DNA of 64,000 nucleotides from an uncultured archaeon (GTDB lineage: Archaea > Nanobdellota > Nanobdellia > Pacearchaeales > GW2011-AR1). The notes beneath the pieces were generated by a model. That model was not told where the DNA came from. It made no database searches and was given only the letters and a program-made list of their open reading frames with translations. Made by a program: the position numbers and the translations under genes. Below are positions 56,910 through 64,000 of the stretch, piece after piece (within the stretch, counting starts at the first letter, position 1; every line of letters begins with the position of its first letter). The stretch lies in the NCBI GenBank assembly GCA_902385625.1, contig CABMGE010000024.1:62001-126000 (forward strand). The letters are read 5' to 3'.

Positions 56910-58566
56910 AAATATAATAACTTCCAATTTGCTTTTGAAGTCCAAAGTATTTCATGTTTTTTCCAATACGGTCTATGTCTCGTTCATAAATAATAATATA
57001 GTTGATATCAGGGTTATCTACAATACCTTTTTTAAAGTCCTCTTGAGAATAATAAACAAAAGTTATCTCATAATACTCAGACATATTAAGGAGCATTCCT
57101 AAATGAGAGTGCGTTGCAACCTCTTTTGCAGAAATATCTTTTTCATTAAGATAATGAACAACTTCCCAGGTTCCACTTGTTCCATACTTGCTGTATGTTG
57201 AATAATTTACAACTGTGTGAAGTATATCAATATAAACAAATGCAAACAAAGTTAGCAGAATTAAAATTATTGCAAATTTTCCCTTTGATTTGAATAATGA
57301 GAAAAAAATAAGGCAGATAAGTATTGGAACTATAATATACAAAACAAAATTAGTAATTACTAATTTGAGTGCAAGCATCATGTTTACATTTGTTGCAGTG
57401 GAGTCAAATTCAGGAATTAGTGGATCTTTAACAATAATCATGAAATAAACTGCAAGAATAATCAGAAGAACAATAAAAAATAGCTTTTTTGATTTTAATA
57501 ATTCATAAAACCTCTGCATTATACTGCTTTTTGAAAGCATATATGTAATGAAAATTGATATTGCAGGAACTGCTATAACCTGGTATTTTGGAAATCCCCA
57601 GGCGCTTCTTCCAAAATAAAAATACATTATAACAATAAGTATTGCAATTATATTGAAAAGTAATGCATTCTTCTTTTCCTCTTCATTAATTTTCTTCCTC
57701 TCTTTTATAAGTTCTAAATAAAACTTAATTGTGAAAATAAAAAATAAGATTATAAGAAATGGAATTGCAAAATAAACAAAGTTTTTGAATTCCCAAACTG
57801 AAGTTAAAATTCTGATAAGTGAAAGGTCTCTTTTGCCAAAGGCAAAGTTGTGCAGTAATGGAGTCATGAAGTTAAGTCCTAAAAACTGTGAAAAAATCCA
57901 CCATATTCCAAGTGCAAGTCCTGCAGAGATAAAAAAAAGTAAGAATAACTTTAGTATTTTCTTAAACTCTAGTGTTGCAAGTTCTATTAAAAAAATCCCT
58001 CCAAACAAAACAACAGGCCCTATTTCTTTTGATAAAAAAACAAAAATAAGGGAGGGAATAAGATAAAGGAAATTCTTTTGCTTGATATAAAGATACAAAA
58101 ATAAGTACATTGCAAAATTCAAGACTCCTCCATCAATATCAAGAAGCATAGAGTTCTGGATAATTATTGGATTAAGTGCATAAATAGCAGCTGCAAAAAG
58201 CGACCATTCTTCTTTGTTTTTATTATTTTTTAAAATCTCTTTTGTTATTAAATAAACTAGGATTATTGTTAAAAAATTAAAAATTGCAGCAGTAGCCCTT
58301 AGTGAATATATGTTAAATCCAAATAAATATACAAATCCTCCCATAATATAGATATATAATGGAATATGCCATAAAGTATAGAACCCAGGATTATTTATTC
58401 CATAATCTATCAATGGTTTACCAATATTTGCAACTGATTTTGCACCCTCTGCAAAAAGCAAATCATCTCCAAGAAGTGGCTGTCTCATGGAAATAATTAC
58501 AAATATTAAATGTAAAGTAAGTATTAGAATTAAGAGTATGCTATAAATTATTTTTTTATCTGCCAT
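56887..58566 (-). CDS. ArnT/PMT-type membrane glycosyltransferase (GT-C)
   Basis: A 559-residue membrane protein. The first external loop after helix 1 has RQPLLGDDLLFAEGAKSVAN (the paired acidic residues of GT-C enzymes) and GFYTLWHIPLYIYIMGGFVY. About ten helices follow, and the tail has a soluble part with THSHLGMLLNMSEYYEITFV. This matches the PMT_2/ArnT-like dolichyl- or polyprenyl-phosphate sugar transferases that glycosylate lipids or proteins outside the cell. It converges on the GT-C-like gene at 55335, overlapping its 3' end. Confidence 0.8.
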   Translation of the reverse strand: MADKKIIYSILLILILTLHLIFVIISMRQPLLGDDLLFAEGAKSVANIGKPLIDYGINNPGFYTLWHIPLYIYIMGGFVYLFGFNIYSLRATAAIFNFLTIILVYLITKEILKNNKNKEEWSLFAAAIYALNPIIIQNSMLLDIDGGVLNFAMYLFLYLYIKQKNFLYLIPSLIFVFLSKEIGPVVLFGGIFLIELATLEFKKILKLFLLFFISAGLALGIWWIFSQFLGLNFMTPLLHNFAFGKRDLSLIRILTSVWEFKNFVYFAIPFLIILFFIFTIKFYLELIKERKKINEEEKKNALLFNIIAILIVIMYFYFGRSAWGFPKYQVIAVPAISIFITYMLSKSSIMQRFYELLKSKKLFFIVLLIILAVYFMIIVKDPLIPEFDSTATNVNMMLALKLVITNFVLYIIVPILICLIFFSLFKSKGKFAIILILLTLFAFVYIDILHTVVNYSTYSKYGTSGTWEVVHYLNEKDISAKEVATHSHLGMLLNMSEYYEITFVYYSQEDFKKGIVDNPDINYIIIYERDIDRIGKNMKYFGLQKQIGSYYIFKKNPQF

Positions 58567-58668
58567 TTCAAAATTATTTTTTTATCCCCTGTTTTTAAAT
58601 TTGTTATTAACTTATAAGCATTTATGTAGTCTTAACTATAAATTTTCATTTTATATTAATGTTAAATG

Positions 58669-58684
58669 CCTAAATATTTAAACC
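58669..58684 (+). promoter_or_regulatory. TATA-like box for the flippase gene
   Basis: CCTAAATATTTAAACC, 20-35 nt before the ATG at 58704. Confidence 0.5.
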
Positions 58685-58703
58685 AATATAGATTCATATA
58701 AGA

Positions 58704-60278
58704 ATGGCAAAAAAGCTAAACAAAAAAGAACTGGATAAGTCTTTATTACTAATATTTCAGTCCTCTATTTTTATCTCAATTGGAATTATATTTTCAAAGA
58801 TATTTGCTTATTTTTATAGAGTCATAATTGCAAGATATTTTGGTCCAGAGGTTTATGGAGTTTTCTCTCTTTCTATAATGATTTTATCCTGGGTGACAGC
58901 ACTTGCAACACTTGGCCTAATTGAAGGTTTGTTAAGATTTGTTCCTGTTTATCATGGAAAAAAAGACATGAACAGGATGAGGTATATAATCAAAGTAGTT
59001 GCTGTCTTTCTATTTTTTTCAAGTATTGTAGCAGCAGTTTTGCTATATTCTCTTTCAGGCTTTATTTCATCTGAAATATTTCATAATCCTGAAATGGTGC
59101 TTTTTTTGAAAATATTTAGCATTGCAATTCCCTTTTATCTGTTTTTTTATTTCTTCCTTGCAATAATACAGGCATTTCAAAGAATAAAAGTGCATACTTT
59201 TTTAATAGACTTTTTAGATAATCTAATTCCTCTTGCACTAATCCTTTTGTTCATAGTAATGGGCCTCAAGACTAGTGCAATAATCTTTTCTTATGCCCTG
59301 GGATTTGTTATTGTATCCATACTTTCTTTTCTATATTGTAAATACAAAATTTCAGAGGTATTCAAGGAGTATTCACTTGAAGAAAAGTCTAAAAAAGAAG
59401 TAACTAAAAAACTGTTTTCTTATTCCTGGCCTCTTATTTTATCCAATGTTTTATATATGATTTTTCCATACATAGATTCATTTACAATTGGCTATTTCAA
59501 AGGAGCATTCCAGGTTGGAATCTATAATGCAGCAATGCCAATTGCAGCACTGTTAATTCTTTCTCCAACTCTTTTTACAAGGTTATTTTTTCCAATGGTT
59601 ACAAAAGAGTTTTCAAGAAATAATTTAAAGATGATAAGGGAATTAAGCAAGCAAACTGAAAAATGGATCTTAATTGTAAACCTTCCAATATTTTTGTTAA
59701 TCTTCCTTTTTCCAGGTGCAATAATTAACATCTTATTTGGTCCTGAATATATTTCTTCAACTCTGACAATTTTTGGCAAATCTTATATTGCCTCAGAACT
59801 TGCACTTAGATTTTTGGCAATAGGCTTCCTTTTCTACTCTCTCTCAGTGCTTTTGTATAATCTGCTTTCAATGGTTGGAAAAACAAAGTTATTCCTGATA
59901 AATATAGTATCTACTTCACTTCTGAACTTAGTCCTAAATATTCTATTAATTCCCCAGTATGATATAGCCGGAGCAGCATTTGCTACAATGATATCTCAGA
60001 TCTTGCTTTGCATAATTGTATTTTTCCAGGCTAAAAAATATACTTCAATTATTCCTTTAAGAAGAAAAATGCTTGGAATAATATTTTCAGGAGCAGTAGC
60101 CTCTATTTTATTATTTTTTATAAAAGGTTTCTTTAAAATAAATTTAAAAACAATAATTCTGCTTAGCTCTGTTTTTGTTTTGGTCTATTTTGTTCTTATA
60201 TTATTAACAAGGAGTCTTGATGAAAAAGATATAATGATAATAAAGTCAATGAAGTTAAAATATAAAAATGGAAAGTAA
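58704..60278 (+). CDS. Wzx/RfbX-type polysaccharide flippase
   Basis: A multidrug/oligosaccharidyl-lipid/polysaccharide (MOP) family membrane protein of 524 residues with 12-14 helices. The start has SIFISIGIIFSKIFAYFYRV and IIARYFGPEVYGVFSLSIMI, typical of RfbX/PST proteins. AGAAFATMISQILLC lies near the end. It flips a polyprenyl-linked glycan to the outer face of the membrane. The next gene starts 11 bases inside its 3' end, so they are one unit. Confidence 0.9.
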   Translation: MAKKLNKKELDKSLLLIFQSSIFISIGIIFSKIFAYFYRVIIARYFGPEVYGVFSLSIMILSWVTALATLGLIEGLLRFVPVYHGKKDMNRMRYIIKVVAVFLFFSSIVAAVLLYSLSGFISSEIFHNPEMVLFLKIFSIAIPFYLFFYFFLAIIQAFQRIKVHTFLIDFLDNLIPLALILLFIVMGLKTSAIIFSYALGFVIVSILSFLYCKYKISEVFKEYSLEEKSKKEVTKKLFSYSWPLILSNVLYMIFPYIDSFTIGYFKGAFQVGIYNAAMPIAALLILSPTLFTRLFFPMVTKEFSRNNLKMIRELSKQTEKWILIVNLPIFLLIFLFPGAIINILFGPEYISSTLTIFGKSYIASELALRFLAIGFLFYSLSVLLYNLLSMVGKTKLFLINIVSTSLLNLVLNILLIPQYDIAGAAFATMISQILLCIIVFFQAKKYTSIIPLRRKMLGIIFSGAVASILLFFIKGFFKINLKTIILLSSVFVLVYFVLILLTRSLDEKDIMIIKSMKLKYKNGK

Positions 60279-61479
60279 AACAATTCTTTTTTATTATGCA
60301 TCTCCGCCTTCTGTGATGATGTATAAGATTGCAAGGGCATTTAGGGAAAAAAATTACAGAACCGTTCTTGTAACAATGTGTGAAAAAGACCGGTTTGACA
60401 ACAATTTTTACAAAGAAGCATTTGACATTATAGTCTGTTCTAATTTTCAATTTTTTAAACCAGGGCTAAAAACAATTCCTTATTTAGTAAAAAGAGGCCC
60501 TCATTTTTTAAATTTTTTAATTTCTATGAAGCTATTTAGGCCTTATGCAGTAATTGCTACATCAGGAAATAACTGGCAGATAGAACTGGTGCACAAGTAT
60601 TTTTTTAAAAAATATCCTTTTATTTATTTTCCTTATGATATACTTTCTCATTATTATGAAAATATGGACGAAGCACTTAAAAGAGGCCCAAAAAAGTTTG
60701 AAATAATGGCTGAAAAATACTGCTTTGAAAATTCAGATGGAGTAATGCATAAAGGAGATCCTGGTGAACTTGATTTAATACAAGGCAGAATACACAAAAG
60801 AATAAAACATCCGAAATATAGCCTGAATTTTTTGCCTTACTGTTCAAAAGAATTTAATGTCCCCTTAAATAAAAACAAACTATCTAAAAAGAACAAAGAG
60901 ATTCATGTTGTTTACATAGGATTTGTTTCAAACTCTCCAGAGTCTACAAAAAAAATAGTTTCCTATATTAACTCTTTAACCAGCCAAAAAATTCATTTTC
61001 ACATATATGCAACAGCAAAGCATATTCCAGAAGAGCAGGAAAAGAAAATAATTAATGAGATGTACGGTCCTCTTTTAAAAAGCAAATATTTTCATCTTCA
61101 TGCTTCTCTTGGACCAAAAGAAATAGTTCCTGAGATATCTAAATACGATTATGGATTTTGGTCTTCAAATGTTACTGACCTTGGAAATATAGAGCCAAAA
61201 ATATCAATGGGAAATAAACTCTCAAGTTATTTTGAAGCAGGACTTCCTTTAGTGTATGAGGATTCTGCTATTTTTTTAGATAAGCTAATGAAAAAATATC
61301 ATACTGGAATTGCATTTAATAAAAATAACCTTGGAACTATTTTCTCAAAGTTAAAGAGAGTTAATTATGGTTCAATGGAAAAGAACGTGATTAATGCACG
61401 CGAAGATTTGGATATTGATAACAATTTTCCAAGGCTTCTTAAATTTATAGATAAGATTGTAGAGAATAAAGAGAAATGA
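60268..61479 (+). CDS. GT-B-like glycosyltransferase, family uncertain
   Basis: A 403-residue soluble protein. It has an N-terminal Rossmann-like half (ILFYYASPPSVMMYKIARAF, AVIATSGNNWQIELVHKYFF) and a C-terminal half with EIHVVYIGFVSNSPESTKKI, YFHLHASLGPKEIVPEISKY and SMGNKLSSYFEAGLPLVYED. The latter is the usual place where GT-B enzymes bind the sugar nucleotide (the N-K-L-x-x-Y-x-E-A-G-x-P-x pattern seen in GT4-like proteins). It follows the flippase with overlap, so a role in the same glycan is likely. Confidence 0.65.
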   Translation: MESKTILFYYASPPSVMMYKIARAFREKNYRTVLVTMCEKDRFDNNFYKEAFDIIVCSNFQFFKPGLKTIPYLVKRGPHFLNFLISMKLFRPYAVIATSGNNWQIELVHKYFFKKYPFIYFPYDILSHYYENMDEALKRGPKKFEIMAEKYCFENSDGVMHKGDPGELDLIQGRIHKRIKHPKYSLNFLPYCSKEFNVPLNKNKLSKKNKEIHVVYIGFVSNSPESTKKIVSYINSLTSQKIHFHIYATAKHIPEEQEKKIINEMYGPLLKSKYFHLHASLGPKEIVPEISKYDYGFWSSNVTDLGNIEPKISMGNKLSSYFEAGLPLVYEDSAIFLDKLMKKYHTGIAFNKNNLGTIFSKLKRVNYGSMEKNVINAREDLDIDNNFPRLLKFIDKIVENKEK

Positions 61480-61546
61480 CTGCAATGGTTTTTTGATTTT
61501 ATTTATTCCAATTATCCTAGGAAAAACTTCTAACTCTAAATCTCTG

Positions 61547-61594
61547 TATAATTTTTTGCTCTCCCCTACAATTGAGGGCGAGTAAAAAATTATA
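61547..61594 (+). terminator. Long hairpin between the GT-B-like and radical SAM genes
   Basis: TATAATTTTTTGCTCTCCC (from 61547) pairs with GGGCGAGTAAAAAATTATA (ending 61594), with one mismatch and one G-T pair, around an 8-10 nt loop. It lies 68 nt after the preceding stop and probably ends that transcript or stabilises its 3' end. Confidence 0.55.
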
Positions 61595-61640
61595 GGTATG
61601 TTTTACAGTCTCGTAAGAACATATTTTTTAGTATAATAAT

Positions 61641-61652
61641 CTATATAAATTG
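61641..61652 (+). promoter_or_regulatory. TATA-like box for the SPASM radical SAM gene
   Basis: CTATATAAATTG, 18-29 nt before the ATG at 61670. Confidence 0.45.
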
Positions 61653-61669
61653 CCTGACTAAATGAAATT

Positions 61670-62782
61670 ATGGCAGAGATAGAAAAAAGCAGGAATTTAT
61701 TCAGTTCTTATAAATTGATAAAGCATCTGGAAAGACTTGATGATTTTGAAAAAGACAAAATAGTTTATCCTATTTTTGTAAACATAAATGTATCAAATAA
61801 GTGCAATAATAACTGTCCTTTATGCACAACAAAAAATAAAGATGGAGAACTAGTGCCAACACAGAGACTAAAAGATGTTTTAGATGAACTTGGAGCTCTT
61901 GGTGTAAGTTCTGTTGGTTATGGTGGAGGTGGAGACCCTACCTGTCATCCTGATTTAGAGGAAATACTTATTCACTCAAATAAAAATAAAATGGAACTTG
62001 CAATGACAACTAATGGTTATGAAATGACTCCAGGAGTGATTAATGCAATTATTGGATTTGGAACCTGGATTCGTGTAAGTCTTGATGCAGACAGTCCAAA
62101 GATTTACAGGAAAACTCATGGAATGGACAAAAACGCTTTTTATGATGTAGTTGGAAATATTACAAGACTCGTTGAAACAAAACAAAGACAAAATAGTAAG
62201 GTTGTAATAGGAACTACCTACCTTATTGGGCCTCAAACTATTAAAGGAGCATATAATGCAGCAAAATTATGCAAGGAAATAGGTGTCGATAACATAAGGT
62301 TTAGGCCTTTTTTTGATTTTGGAAAGACCAAATATAAAAAAGAACAAGCAGAGTTTATTGTAAGTGAACTAGAAAGGTGTAAGGAACTTCAAAGTGAAGA
62401 TTTTTTAGTTTCTTATCCAAACTACAGATGTGATTCAATGGTTGAGAAAAAGCCTAGGGAGTATTCCAAGTGTTATATTCACCATTTAAACCCAATAATC
62501 ACTCCTGACTTGAAAGTCTATCCTTGTTGTTTCTTAATAGATAAAGAAGAGTATGTTTTAGGAGATTTAGCAAAAAAGAGTTTTAAAGACATTTGGTCTT
62601 CTGATGAAAGAAAACAAGCCTATGAAAGAATAGACTTTAAGGATTGTCCAAATCCCTGCATGTTAGATGAACACATAAAACTAATGTGGGCAGTAAAGAA
62701 TAATGTTATTCCAAATGGAATGAATCTTATTGATATGCTTCGTTCTGTAAATGGGCCAATAAATCATTCTAACTTCTTTTAA
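61670..62782 (+). CDS. Radical SAM/SPASM-type protein
   Basis: A 370-residue enzyme. The radical SAM cluster motif is NVSNKCNNNCPLCTTKNKDG (Cys about 46, 50 and 53). VGYGGGGDPTCHPDLEEI is the usual G-G-G/D-P-x-x-H-P strand. The C-terminal part has a cluster-type Cys set: YRCDSM, SKCYIHHLNPIITPDLKVYP with CC, and FKDCPNPCMLDEH. This is the SPASM auxiliary-cluster layout. Members modify peptides, sugars or tRNA; in this locus a sugar role is plausible. Confidence 0.8.
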   Translation: MAEIEKSRNLFSSYKLIKHLERLDDFEKDKIVYPIFVNINVSNKCNNNCPLCTTKNKDGELVPTQRLKDVLDELGALGVSSVGYGGGGDPTCHPDLEEILIHSNKNKMELAMTTNGYEMTPGVINAIIGFGTWIRVSLDADSPKIYRKTHGMDKNAFYDVVGNITRLVETKQRQNSKVVIGTTYLIGPQTIKGAYNAAKLCKEIGVDNIRFRPFFDFGKTKYKKEQAEFIVSELERCKELQSEDFLVSYPNYRCDSMVEKKPREYSKCYIHHLNPIITPDLKVYPCCFLIDKEEYVLGDLAKKSFKDIWSSDERKQAYERIDFKDCPNPCMLDEHIKLMWAVKNNVIPNGMNLIDMLRSVNGPINHSNFF

Positions 62783-62906
62783 ATCACAAGTCCAGGGGAT
62801 TTTAGGAGGTTTGATAAGCCTCAAGTGAAGAAAGTAAGATATTTGATTATATCTTAAGGAATCTAGTTTCTTTTTTACTCTAAATGATTGTTTTTACCAA
62901 CATAAA

Positions 62907-62920
62907 TCCTTATAAATAAT
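62907..62920 (+). promoter_or_regulatory. TATA-like box for the methyltransferase gene
   Basis: TCCTTATAAATAAT, 19-32 nt before the ATG at 62939. Confidence 0.45.
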
Positions 62921-62938
62921 ACTCTTATTTCATAAAAA

Positions 62939-64000
62939 ATGGAAAGAGAAGATATTTCAGAAAAAAACGATTATCACAGAAGAGACAGTTGTCGTCTATG
63001 TAATAGCAAAAATATTGAACTTGCAATGTCTCTTGAAAAAACTCCCATGGGAGATGCTTATATTTTTTCAGACAGGTTAGGTGAAGAACAAAAAACCTAT
63101 CCACTTGACCTTTTTTTATGCAATGACTGTTCTCTTTCACAGATTGTTGATGTTATAAATCCTGAATTTCTTTATAGGGATTATATCTATAGTACTTCTA
63201 TTTCTCTTGGATTAAGAGATCATTTTAAAAAATATTCAGAAGAAGTTTTAAAAAAATTAAATCCTGCAAATGGGTCCTTGGTAGTTGATCTTGGAAGCAA
63301 TGACGGAACTCTTTTAAGATTTTTTAAAAATAATGATATGAAAGTTCTAGGAATTGATCCTGCAAAAGATATTGCAAAAAAAGCAACTGAATCAGGTGTT
63401 GCAACTCTTCCTTATTTTTTTACAAAAGATGTTGCAGCAGAAGTAAAAGAAAGATATGGGCCTGCAAAAATAATAACTGCAAACAATATGATAGCAAACC
63501 TTGATGATCTTTCTGATTTTGTCAGTGGTATAAAAAATCTTATGGCTCCAAATGGTGCATTTGTCTTTCAAACAGGCTATGGTCTTGATTTATTTGAAAA
63601 AGACCTAATTGATGTAATCTATCACGAGCATTTATCCTATTTTTCAACAAAATCCTTAAAACCATTTTTTAAAAATAATGGTCTTGAATTGTTTGATGTT
63701 AAAAGAGACTCAATTAAAAGAGGTTCATTAAGGGGAATGGTGCAATTTAAAGGAGGGCCGAATAAAATTTCAGATTCAGTTGAGAAACTAGTGGAGTTAG
63801 AAGAATCTGCAGGAATTGATAAAATAGAAACTTATAGGTCATTTGATAAAAGAATGCAGGATACAAAAAAAAGCCTTCATCATCTTCTCAATTATATTAA
63901 AGGCCAGGGTAAGACTGTTGCAGGATACGGAGCTTCAGTAGGAGTTACAACAATGCTTTACCATTTTGATTTAGGAAAATTTGTTGATTTTATTGTTGAT
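62939..64000 (+). CDS. Sugar C-methyltransferase, N-terminal part (cut by window edge)
   Basis: SAM-dependent methyltransferase of the nucleotide-sugar C-methyltransferase type (like TylC3 or NovU). The 354 visible residues have an N-terminal zinc-binding motif SCRLCNSKNIELAM with LFLCNDCSLSQIV, then the SAM-binding core SLVVDLGSNDGTLLRFF (about 112). A partner His/Tyr region (VIYHEHLSYFSTKSLKPFF) and the start of the C-terminal Rossmann domain (GKTVAGYGASVGVTTML) follow. The frame stays open at the window end. It would methylate a dTDP-4-keto sugar, in line with the rml genes upstream. Confidence 0.85.
   Translation, partial: MEREDISEKNDYHRRDSCRLCNSKNIELAMSLEKTPMGDAYIFSDRLGEEQKTYPLDLFLCNDCSLSQIVDVINPEFLYRDYIYSTSISLGLRDHFKKYSEEVLKKLNPANGSLVVDLGSNDGTLLRFFKNNDMKVLGIDPAKDIAKKATESGVATLPYFFTKDVAAEVKERYGPAKIITANNMIANLDDLSDFVSGIKNLMAPNGAFVFQTGYGLDLFEKDLIDVIYHEHLSYFSTKSLKPFFKNNGLELFDVKRDSIKRGSLRGMVQFKGGPNKISDSVEKLVELEESAGIDKIETYRSFDKRMQDTKKSLHHLLNYIKGQGKTVAGYGASVGVTTMLYHFDLGKFVDFIVD

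Overview
The window looks like a chromosomal segment of an AT-rich, small-genome archaeon of the DPANN type. Pacearchaeota, Woesearchaeota or close relatives seem likeliest, but that placement is an inference from gene content and style, not from a phylogeny. The archaeal identity itself is firm: eL18, eL21, archaeal RNA polymerase subunits Rpo3 (D), Rpo4 (F) and Rpo10 (N), RNase P protein Rpp21, the archaeal gene order uS13-uS4-uS11-Rpo3-tRNA-Leu-eL18-uL13-uS9, the order secF-secD, and TATA-like promoter boxes about 20-30 nt before many start codons.

Layout. 0-4.6 kb: an Lhr-type helicase cut by the window edge, a surface-anchored protein, and two regulators built as coiled coil, repetitive linker and winged helix. 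4.6-8.7 kb: a gene-poor accessory stretch with a strong candidate structured RNA (5198-5296), several orphan small membrane or unknown proteins, many inverted repeats and a recurring AAACAGCTGTTT motif. 8.7-23.7 kb: mixed housekeeping and unknown genes, including a doubled zinc-ribbon protein, GNAT acetyltransferase, XerA-like tyrosine recombinase, divergent amylomaltase, bacterial-style PilB/GspE ATPase, superoxide reductase, PIN-PhoH ATPase, RecB-like nuclease, half-length MFS protein, Rad3/DinG-like helicase and a radical SAM protein. 23.8-28.8 kb: the minus-strand ribosomal protein and RNA polymerase block with an embedded tRNA-Leu. 28.9-36.9 kb: a MacB-like ABC exporter operon with two COG1361-type surface proteins, a D-Ala-D-Ala-ligase-like ATP-grasp enzyme, Dus, Rpp21 and Rpo10. 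36.9-38.4 kb: 5S rRNA and three tRNAs. Two of the tRNAs are followed by exactly 71 nt of related hairpin sequence and then a second copy of their own 3' end; the third shows a degenerate version. 38.4-40.9 kb: secF and secD.

40.9-64 kb is a long surface-glycan locus. It begins with rmlB, rmlD and rmlA (activated deoxysugar), then GtrA-like membrane proteins, one of them the N-terminus of an 837-residue protein that also carries a ribulose-phosphate-epimerase-like barrel, a nucleotidyltransferase and a histidine phosphatase. Next come an AraD-like aldolase/epimerase, a sugar nucleotidyltransferase, a GT2 glycosyltransferase, a GDPD-like barrel, GT-C-like multispanning proteins, an HldE-like protein with its two domains in swapped order, two radical SAM enzymes, a Wzx-type flippase, a GT-B-like transferase and a sugar C-methyltransferase that runs off the window. 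Together these could make, modify, flip and attach a cell-surface polysaccharide from both dTDP-sugars and an unusual phosphosugar-derived donor.

The points most worth follow-up are the tRNA 3'-end mini-duplications, the four-domain sugar fusion with its pentose/heptose-like neighbours, the structured RNA at 5.2 kb with the surrounding motif network, and a tRNA-Leu that reads as anticodon AAG.
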